From assembly GCA_030426085.1 (NCBI GenBank), contig JAUHYW010000053.1, positions 1-64,000 on the forward strand: DNA of 64,000 nt, read 5' to 3'. The notes under the pieces were generated by a model, which saw only the letters and a program-made list of their open reading frames with translations, searched no databases and was not told the DNA's origin. This document shows, one piece after another, positions 58,588 to 64,000 of the stretch (position 1 is the stretch's first letter; each line of letters starts with the position of its first letter). Position numbers and translations under genes: made by a program. This DNA is from a bacterium (lineage in GTDB: Bacteria; Myxococcota_A; Bradymonadia; UBA7976; UBA1532).

Positions 58588-60633
58588 TCAGTTGTTCCCC
58601 ACGTGGAAGATGAGCGAGTGGATGATGTGCACCACCAGCGCCCCGTAGGCGATGTAGCTGGTGGTGACGTGCACCACCCGATAGCGCCGCAGCACCCGGG
58701 TCATGAAGGCGTGGCGCTTCATCGACCGCTCGAGGCGGGCCTTCTCCCGCAGCAGCTCGGCGACCGCCTTGGCCGCGCCGTCGCGCATCGTATCGCCGAG
58801 CCGCGCGGTGAGCGCGTCGATGGTCTCCTCGGCCTTCCGGTTCTCCCGGAACAGCTCGAGCACCCCGGCGAAGAGGCCCCGCTTCTCGCCCTCGTCTTCG
58901 GCCGGGGCCGGGGCGGCGAGCGACTCGAGGGCCGCCTCGACCTCCCGGGCCTTGGACAGCTCCTCGATGCGCACCAGCGCGGTGTAGCCGGCCTTGGCGT
59001 CGGTGAACTGCGCCTCGACCTGCCGGTTGATCTGCTTGATGCGCCCGTCGATGTCTTCGAGCGCGAGCAGCTGCCCCGCCTGGCTGCGCGGGATCTGGAA
59101 GACCATCCACCGGCCGATGCCGCCGGTGACGATCGCCACCGCCATCATGACGAAGGTGGTGATGGCGATGGGCTCGGTGAAGACGAAGGCGGTGTGATAG
59201 AAGCCGTAGACCCCCGCCAGCACCCCGGTCCAGATGTGAAGCTCCATCCACTTCTGGGCGCTGCCGAACCACTTGCGGAATCGATAGAGCTGGGTCGCCA
59301 GCATCATCGAGCCGCCGATGTAGCCCATGCCGTGGCTGAAGAAGTCGCCCGCCTTGAACGGGGCCATCGGGTCGATGTCGTGGGCGGTCAGGCCGAGCGC
59401 GAAGAACAGGTGGCCGAAGGTCAGCCCGGGGAAGTACAGCCGGCCGAAGCACTCCCAGGTCAGCACGAGGGTGTTGATCAGGGTGAAGATCATCCACGCC
59501 AGCCGGTGGCCGTGCGGGGTGCCCTCGGGGCTCTCGACCTCGTCGAAGCCCGGGGTCTCGTGCACCTTGAACTGCTGCCAGTAGTCGAACAGCTCGGCCC
59601 CGTCGACCTGGAACATCGCGCCCACCGGGCAGGCGGTGATGCACGCCTGGTCGGCGTAGCCGGTGCAGTTGTCGCACTTCTGGGCGATCTGCTTGCCCTT
59701 GTGGGCCGGGTCGCGGTCGGGGAAGTACTTCGCCAGATCGAGGGTGTCGACCGGGTGCATGCGGATCGAGCCGAAGCTGCACCCCTTGGAGCACATCGTG
59801 CACCCGGTGCAGTTGTCGGCGATCACGATCTCCCGCGTCTCGGGGTGGCGGGTGATGTGCCCGAACTTGCACTTGTCGATGCACTCGGGGACCACGCAGT
59901 TGTGGCAGTTCTGCGGGATCTCGGTCAGCCCGTACTTGACCTCGCTCGGCCCGAGGCGGTCGGTGCCGTGGCGCGCCTTGCAGGCGTCGTAGCAGCCGTC
60001 GCACTCGATGCAGATGTCCATCCGCTTGAGCTTGACCCGACCGGCGAAGGTCAGCCGCTCGGCGACGAGGAACCGGGCGACGTCCTGCTGGAAGCGGTCG
60101 TCGAAGCGGCTCTTCTGGCGCTGGGTCACCCGGCGGATGACCGCGCTGAAGGCGTCGCGGAACGGGGGGCTCTTCTTGAGCAGGTAGTTGACGTCCCGGT
60201 AGCCGAGCTTGATCGCCTTGACCGGGCACATCGCCGTCAGCCGCACCTTCGCGGTGCGCTCGTCGGCGAAGAGCTTCTGCACGTAGGGGTCGCCGACGGT
60301 GAGGTAGTTGACCGTCTTCTCGTCGCCCTCGATGTCGGTGCGGTGCACCGAGACGTCGCCGAAGGTGATCAGGTAGACCGGGGAGTCGTCGTCGCCGCCG
60401 ACCGGCTTGCCGTCGAAGAGGTGCTCGCCCCGATCGAGCTCGATGTGCTCGCAGCGGGCGGCGAGGCGGGTGCGCAGGGCCACGTCGAGGCGGTCGAAGA
60501 GCGGGATGAGGCCGAGCAGCTCGGCGGTGACCTCGATCGGCTGCTTCTTGCGCTTGCGCCGGCCCTTACGCCCCTTCTTGGGCGCAGCCTTGGTGACCTT
60601 GACCGGCTTGTCGGACGGGGCTGCGACGCTCAC
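58588..60633 (-). CDS. Membrane electron-transfer protein with cNMP-binding, Fe-S and cytochrome-b-like domains
   Basis: A 681-residue fusion. A Lys/Arg-rich start is followed by a cyclic-nucleotide-binding (CAP-ED) fold (about 36-165), then a ferredoxin-like part (about 204-340) with four Cys groups: CIECDGCYDAC, CHNCVVPECIDKC, CTGCTMCSKGC and CDNCTGYADQACITACP, like the DMSO-reductase B-type subunits. Membrane helices lie at about 377-515, with histidines in LHIWTGVLAGVYGFYH, then a coiled coil (about 525-640) and a last helix (652-676) with HVTTSYIAYGALVVHIIHS; these His residues may bind b haems. The GTG start at 60633 has GGAGGAGA 12 bases upstream. It would pass quinol electrons to the 30-haem cytochrome; the cNMP domain may gate this (inference). 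Confidence 0.88.
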   Translation of the reverse strand: MSVAAPSDKPVKVTKAAPKKGRKGRRKRKKQPIEVTAELLGLIPLFDRLDVALRTRLAARCEHIELDRGEHLFDGKPVGGDDDSPVYLITFGDVSVHRTDIEGDEKTVNYLTVGDPYVQKLFADERTAKVRLTAMCPVKAIKLGYRDVNYLLKKSPPFRDAFSAVIRRVTQRQKSRFDDRFQQDVARFLVAERLTFAGRVKLKRMDICIECDGCYDACKARHGTDRLGPSEVKYGLTEIPQNCHNCVVPECIDKCKFGHITRHPETREIVIADNCTGCTMCSKGCSFGSIRMHPVDTLDLAKYFPDRDPAHKGKQIAQKCDNCTGYADQACITACPVGAMFQVDGAELFDYWQQFKVHETPGFDEVESPEGTPHGHRLAWMIFTLINTLVLTWECFGRLYFPGLTFGHLFFALGLTAHDIDPMAPFKAGDFFSHGMGYIGGSMMLATQLYRFRKWFGSAQKWMELHIWTGVLAGVYGFYHTAFVFTEPIAITTFVMMAVAIVTGGIGRWMVFQIPRSQAGQLLALEDIDGRIKQINRQVEAQFTDAKAGYTALVRIEELSKAREVEAALESLAAPAPAEDEGEKRGLFAGVLELFRENRKAEETIDALTARLGDTMRDGAAKAVAELLREKARLERSMKRHAFMTRVLRRYRVVHVTTSYIAYGALVVHIIHSLIFHVGNN

Positions 60634-60687
60634 GACGTTATCGTCTCTCCTCCCGTGGCCGGGGCCCGCGCGACGCCCGGCGTGTGC

Positions 60688-60736
60688 AGCTTACCGCAAC
60701 CGGCGCCCGATCGGAGAGTGCAGATCACCCGATCGG
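60688..60736 (-). promoter_or_regulatory. Candidate promoter and paired operator of the multihaem operon
   Basis: On the minus strand TAAGCT (60688-60693) is a possible -10 box without a good -35. Upstream are two exact copies of CCCGATCGG (60706-60714 and 60728-60736), each holding the palindrome CCGATCGG, with start-to-start spacing of 22 bases, two helical turns. If transcription starts near 60681 they centre at about -29 and -51, suited to a regulator binding as a pair. Confidence 0.45.
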
Positions 60737-60744
60737 GAGACGGG

Positions 60745-60770
60745 GGCGCGCCGATGCCCGGCGGCGCGCC
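60745..60770 (-). terminator. Candidate terminator of the Cys-rich lipoprotein gene
   Basis: GGCGCGCC (60745-60752) and GGCGCGCC (60763-60770) form an 8-base stem with a 10-base loop, since the unit is self-complementary. It starts 8 bases past the stop of the lipoprotein gene at 60778. No T tract. Confidence 0.45.
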
Positions 60771-60777
60771 GCTGCGG

Positions 60778-62427
60778 TCAGAACCCGAAGATGAGGCAGG
60801 CGCCTTCGGGGGCGGCCTCCATGCTGCCGGGGAAGGTCTCGCCGTGGGCGCAGAACCCGCCCGGGTGGCACGGCACGAGGTCGGGGCCGAGCGGCTGGCC
60901 GATGGGGTCGACCTTCTTGCAGGTACAGTAGGTCTGCATCAGGAACGCGTTGAGGGTGCAGTTCGAGCCCGGCGGGCAGACGCCGTCACCGCCGCCGGGA
61001 TCGCAGGTGCCGTCGGAGTAGAAGCACTGCCCGGTCTCCTGATTGCAGTTCATCGAGTCGGGCAGGGCGCAGTCCTGGGGGCCGGCGCAGCCGGGGGCCC
61101 CGGTCATCGCGTTCACGCAGATCCCGCTCTGGGCGTCGCAGCGGGTGCCCCGCTGGCAGGTGACCCCGCTGCACGGCGAGCGCACGCACTGCTGGTTGTC
61201 GGTGCAGGCGAAGCGCGGGGGGCAGTCGGCGTCCTCGAGGCAGGCGACGCAGCGCTGCTGATAGCAGATGGGCAGCCCGAGGCAGTCGCCGCAGTCGACG
61301 TCGCCGGCGCAGGCGCAGCCGGCGCCCTCGTTCTCGCAGGTGTTGGTCGCCGGGTCGCAGACGAGCCCCTCGCCGCAGGGGGTCACCGCGTCGCACTCGA
61401 CGCAGCGGGCCTGATCCTGGAGGCAGACCGGGGTCGGCGGGGCGCACGACCCGCCGCAGGCGTCGCACGCGCCGCCCTCGGGCTGGCACAGCGCGCCGTC
61501 GCAGGCGTAGCCCGCCGGGCACATGCCGCCGTCGCTGCAATCGGCGAGGCACACCGCCTGCCCCCCCGCCTGAGCGCACTCGAGCCCCGGGGCGCAGTCG
61601 GCGCCGGTGCACGGCTCGCAGGCCTGGCGGGGCGGCACGCAGGCGCCGCTGGCCACGTCGCACACCGAGCCCGCCTCGCAAGGGGCGGCGGGGCACTTCT
61701 CGCAGTCGTAGTTGACCGGGATGCACTGGCCCACCGCGTCGAGGCAGGTGAAGCCGTCGGGGCAGTCGCCGGGCCCACCGCAGGCCGAGGTACAGAAGCT
61801 GCCGGTGTTGCCGATCGGGGTGCACTCGGCGCCTTCGCCGAGCGCGGCGCAGTCGCCGTCGCCGGCGCAGCGGGCGCACAGCTCGCCGCCCGTCGGGGGG
61901 GCCATGTCGGGGTCGGGCCCGCCGCCGTCGGCCGGCGGGGGGTCGCCGTCGGTCGCCGGCCCCTGGTCGGCCGCCGGGCCCATGTCTTCGGGGTCGACCG
62001 GCACCGCGTCCTGCTCGGGGCAGTCCGTGCGGCACTCGCCGCCGCAGCAGGCGAAGCCGTCGCCGAAGGACGAGCACTCGCCGTCCGTGGTGCACGCGAG
62101 GTCGCCGGCGATGCAGGTGTTGCGGAACGGCCCGGTGGTGATGCAGCTCTCGCCGGCCTCGCAGGCCGTCGAGGGGGTGTTGCACTCCTGCGGCGAGCAG
62201 GCGCGCAGGTCGGCGAGGCAGGTGCGGCCGCTGCCGGGGCAGGCGCCGATGTTGGCGCACGGCACCTCGGTGCAGCGCTCGTCCTCGCAGATCGTGCCCC
62301 GGGGGCAGTCGGGGTCGCGGTTGCAGCTCGCGCTGCCGCCGTCGCCCTCCTGACAGCCGCCGAGGGCGATCAGGGCGAGCACGGCGAGCCCGCGGAGGGC
62401 GGTCGGGGTGATGATGTGGTGGTTCAA
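60778..62427 (-). CDS. Cys-rich lipoprotein with CxxDxxC-type repeats
   Basis: A 549-residue lipoprotein. I take a TTG at 62427 as start because a GAGGGG site precedes it and it opens a compact signal peptide ending LIALGGC; the frame further upstream has no signal features. The mature part has dozens of cysteines in short units such as CNRDPDCPRGTICEDERC, CTGADCAPGLECAQAGGQAVC and CLEDADCPPRFACTDNQQC, the disulfide repeat widespread in Myxococcota-like exported proteins. An Asp/Pro/Gly hinge lies near 143-178. No enzyme motif is present. A -10/-35 pair and a leader hairpin lie upstream, so it seems to have its own regulated transcript. Confidence 0.85.
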   Translation of the reverse strand: MNHHIITPTALRGLAVLALIALGGCQEGDGGSASCNRDPDCPRGTICEDERCTEVPCANIGACPGSGRTCLADLRACSPQECNTPSTACEAGESCITTGPFRNTCIAGDLACTTDGECSSFGDGFACCGGECRTDCPEQDAVPVDPEDMGPAADQGPATDGDPPPADGGGPDPDMAPPTGGELCARCAGDGDCAALGEGAECTPIGNTGSFCTSACGGPGDCPDGFTCLDAVGQCIPVNYDCEKCPAAPCEAGSVCDVASGACVPPRQACEPCTGADCAPGLECAQAGGQAVCLADCSDGGMCPAGYACDGALCQPEGGACDACGGSCAPPTPVCLQDQARCVECDAVTPCGEGLVCDPATNTCENEGAGCACAGDVDCGDCLGLPICYQQRCVACLEDADCPPRFACTDNQQCVRSPCSGVTCQRGTRCDAQSGICVNAMTGAPGCAGPQDCALPDSMNCNQETGQCFYSDGTCDPGGGDGVCPPGSNCTLNAFLMQTYCTCKKVDPIGQPLGPDLVPCHPGGFCAHGETFPGSMEAAPEGACLIFGF

Positions 62428-62448
62428 GATCCCCTCGGTGCCGGTCTG

Positions 62449-62467
62449 GACTGTCTCCCCGACAGTC
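62449..62467 (-). promoter_or_regulatory. Leader hairpin upstream of the Cys-rich lipoprotein
   Basis: GACTGTC (62449-62455), 5-base loop, GACAGTC (62461-62467), a perfect 7-base inverted repeat between the -10 box and the TTG start. It would be at about +5 to +24 of the transcript, where it could act as an operator or a 5' stem-loop affecting stability. Confidence 0.5.
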
Positions 62468-62478
62468 GATTGGGCGGG

Positions 62479-62508
62479 AGTATAGGGGCTGGGCCGAGAG
62501 CTGGGCAA
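62479..62508 (-). promoter_or_regulatory. Candidate promoter of the Cys-rich lipoprotein
   Basis: On the minus strand TTGCCC (62503-62508), 18 bases, then TATACT (62479-62484), the best -10 box in the window. Transcription would start near 62472, 45 bases before the TTG start at 62427. Confidence 0.6.
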
Positions 62509-62598
62509 CCGGACGCGGGCCACGGGGGGCGGGCGGTCGGCGGCGCCGCGGCGGGCGCGCGGGTGGGGCGTGAATCGGCGGGCTCACCCGACACCCGG

Positions 62599-62629
62599 TT
62601 GACAAGCGTGTCGCTTCGGTCGCTCAATA
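62599..62629 (+). promoter_or_regulatory. Candidate promoter of the HTH-receiver gene
   Basis: A perfect TTGACA (62599-62604) is followed after 19 bases by TCAATA (62624-62629). The sequence CAATACCG recurs at 62625 and 62665. The -10 match is modest. The leader would be about 55 bases. Confidence 0.4.
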
Positions 62630-62690
62630 CCGGACGACGCGACGGCGCCTGATTGCCGCGCGCCCAATACCGACCCGGAATCAGCAAGAC

Positions 62691-63281
62691 ATGGCCAAGA
62701 AACTCCCCGACGTCTTCTCGACCCACTCCGCGGCCAAGTTCTGCCGGGTCACGCCGATGACCATCATCCGGTGGATCGACGAGGGTCGCATCAAGGCCTA
62801 CAAGACGCCCGGCGGTCATCGGCGCATCATGCGCGCCGACCTCGAGGACTTCTGCCGGCGCAACGAGATCCCGATGCAGTGGGAGGATCGGGTCACCACC
62901 GGCAGCCGGCGGGTGCTCATCATCGACGACGACAAGTCGGTGGTGAACGCGATCCTCGACGCGCTGCTCGACGAGGACGAGAACAAGGAGACCGAGGCCA
63001 CCTTCGAGGTCGAGCACACCGACAACCCGTTCGACGGCGGGCGGCTGGTGTCGAGCTTCCGCCCGGACGTGATCTTCCTCGACCTCAACCTGCCCGGGGT
63101 CGACCCCCAGAAGGTGGCCCGCTCGATCCGCCGCGACCCGGCCACCGCCAAGTCGCGGGTGGTGGGCATCGCCTCGGACGGCAGCCACCGCCCGGTCGAG
63201 CTCGACGAGGTGCTCAGCCGGCCCCTCGGCAAGAAGGCCGTGCGCCGGGTGACCGGCCCCCTGCCGAACCTCAAGCGCTGA
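62691..63281 (+). CDS. MerR-like HTH and receiver domain regulator
   Basis: A 196-residue DNA-binding regulator. Residues 9-60 form an excisionase/MerR-type winged helix (STHSAAKFCRVTPMTIIRWI, then EGRIKAYKTPGGHRRI). Residues 73-180 form a response-regulator receiver: RRVLIIDDDKSVV with acidic D79-D81, and the phospho-acceptor aspartate D131 in IFLDLNLPG. The usual order is receiver first and DNA-binding part last; here the HTH is N-terminal, a less common layout. No histidine kinase is adjacent. The ParA gene follows 125 bases later on the same strand. It may link a phospho-signal to transcription, for instance in cell-cycle or polarity control (inference). Confidence 0.88.
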   Translation: MAKKLPDVFSTHSAAKFCRVTPMTIIRWIDEGRIKAYKTPGGHRRIMRADLEDFCRRNEIPMQWEDRVTTGSRRVLIIDDDKSVVNAILDALLDEDENKETEATFEVEHTDNPFDGGRLVSSFRPDVIFLDLNLPGVDPQKVARSIRRDPATAKSRVVGIASDGSHRPVELDEVLSRPLGKKAVRRVTGPLPNLKR

Positions 63282-63335
63282 GCGGCGGCCCCGCGGCGGG
63301 CTGCTGACACGCCACTGAACATCTTTACAGATCGC

Positions 63336-63351
63336 ACCGGCCCCCGCCGGT
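63336..63351 (+). terminator. Small GC hairpin between the regulator and parA
   Basis: ACCGGC (63336-63341) and GCCGGT (63346-63351), 4-base loop, followed by GGTTT. It may be a weak terminator for the regulator gene. The stem is short. Confidence 0.35.
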
Positions 63352-63406
63352 GGTTTAACGTCAGCCCCGACGTCGGCGACTGCGCGTCCGGCGGGGAGGC
63401 ACGGCC

Positions 63407-64000
63407 ATGGCCGCGAAGCGAGGGGTGCGAGGGCTTTTGCGGGGCGGCTTCGGCCGGGCCCGGCCGTCGACGCCGGCCGGCATCCGGGCCACCGGGCGGC
63501 GCACGGCCCGGGTCATCGCGGTCGCCGCCCAGAAGGGCGGCGTGGGCAAGACCACCACCACCGTCAACCTCGCCTGCGCCCTCGCCCGGCCTCCCCACGG
63601 GCTGCGGGTGCTGCTCGTCGACATCGACCCCCAGGGCCACGTCGCCTCGTCGCTGCGGGACTCGATCCACCCGGGGCGGGTCTCGCTGAGCGACATCCTG
63701 CTCGCCGAGCGGCCCCGCGATCTGATGGAGGCGGTGGTCGAGACCGACATCGACGACCTCGCCGCCACCCCGCCCGACAAGCAGCTCAACGACACCGACG
63801 CCCAGCTCTCGAGCCGGGTCGGCCGGGAGTACATCCTGCAATCGGCGATGGTCAACGCCCGGTCGCACTTCGACGTGATCCTGATCGACTGCCCGCCGAA
63901 TCTGGGCAACCTGACGCTCAACGCCCTGGTGTCGGCCGACGAGGTGCTCGTGCCGTGCGACATGAGCATCCTCGCCTTCGAGGGGGTCGCCGATCTGCTG
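63407..64000 (+). CDS. ParA/Soj-type ATPase, cut by the window end
   Basis: The first 198 residues of a chromosome-partition-type ATPase. The ATG at 63407 follows GGGGAGG. After an unusual Arg/Gly-rich extension of about 33 residues comes RVIAVAAQKGGVGKTTTTVN with the deviant Walker A (K43 signature lysine, K48 P-loop lysine), the switch VLLVDIDPQGHVASSL, and the Walker B-like VILIDCPPNLGNLTLNALVS. The ParA family positions chromosomes, plasmids or protein complexes by ATP-dependent DNA binding. The strongly basic N-terminal tail may bind DNA or a partner. No parB or parS is seen before the window ends, so it could be a chromosomal ParA or one for protein positioning. Confidence 0.9.
   Translation, partial: MAAKRGVRGLLRGGFGRARPSTPAGIRATGRRTARVIAVAAQKGGVGKTTTTVNLACALARPPHGLRVLLVDIDPQGHVASSLRDSIHPGRVSLSDILLAERPRDLMEAVVETDIDDLAATPPDKQLNDTDAQLSSRVGREYILQSAMVNARSHFDVILIDCPPNLGNLTLNALVSADEVLVPCDMSILAFEGVADLL

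Noticed and set aside
58564-62652. A 1,362-codon open frame on the plus strand opposite the multihaem operon and lipoprotein
   Set aside because: It is the antisense of genes with 30 CxxCH motifs and Fe-S groups; its product is a Val/Ala/Gly/Arg-rich low-complexity chain with no domain. High GC leaves long antisense frames open.
1-64000. CRISPR arrays, tRNA or rRNA genes, transposases
   Set aside because: No regularly spaced short repeats, no cloverleaf with CCA-type end recognised by eye, and no DDE transposase or integrase protein. A tRNA scan was not possible here.

Overview
This is GC-rich chromosomal DNA from what looks like a predatory or social deltaproteobacterium-type lineage (Myxococcota, Bradymonadota or a relative; inferred, not proven). 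The grounds are three eukaryote-like Ser/Thr kinases with zinc-ribbon starts and membrane anchors, many Cys-rich, Kazal-like or HEAT-repeat lipoproteins, a GC-CTERM-like protein tail resembling MYXO-CTERM, a plant-type glutamate-cysteine ligase and a multihaem electron-transfer operon. No rRNA, tRNA, IS element or CRISPR array was found.

Layout. 1-375: non-coding, with a 132-bp-period direct repeat. 376-3426 (minus): the conserved translation operon rpsB-tsf-pyrH-frr. 3732-8421: glutamate-cysteine ligase (plus), then two receptor-like Ser/Thr kinases (minus). 8549-12873 (plus): a YehP-like VWA protein and two coupled unknown proteins. 12929-18028: a dihaem cytochrome c lipoprotein and three HEAT-repeat envelope proteins. 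18066-27175 (minus): secreted, Kazal-like and TPR proteins, a third kinase, a lipoprotein and a FadL-like barrel. 27260-43697: an apparent defence island. 43789-52020 (plus): housekeeping and envelope genes including hisS, two amidohydrolases, citrate synthase and a methyltransferase. 52167-54800: a large Cys-rich lipoprotein. 54942-60633 (minus): a three-gene electron conduit. 60778-64000: a Cys-rich lipoprotein, an HTH-receiver regulator and the start of a ParA ATPase.

The most interesting system is at 29675-43697. Four genes overlap stop-to-start: a 2,538-residue protein with two propeller-like regions and a C-terminal P-loop NTPase; a 468-residue NTPase-like protein whose P-loop has lost its lysine; an 866-residue ATPase; and an 805-residue adenosine-deaminase-fold protein with a complete zinc site. 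The last two match RdrA and RdrB of the RADAR anti-phage system. RADAR loci known to me carry at most small membrane accessory genes; here the effector pair is coupled to a giant sensor-like NTPase and a probable pseudo-NTPase. An HDOD protein precedes the operon and an FRG-domain protein diverges from it. Sampled base composition is lower in GC than flanking housekeeping genes, which suits transfer.

The second notable system is 54942-60633: a membrane protein joining a cyclic-nucleotide-binding domain, four Fe-S motifs and cytochrome-b-like helices, a 30-haem c-type cytochrome, and an outer-membrane barrel. The order suggests electron flow from the quinone pool across the periplasm to the outer membrane.
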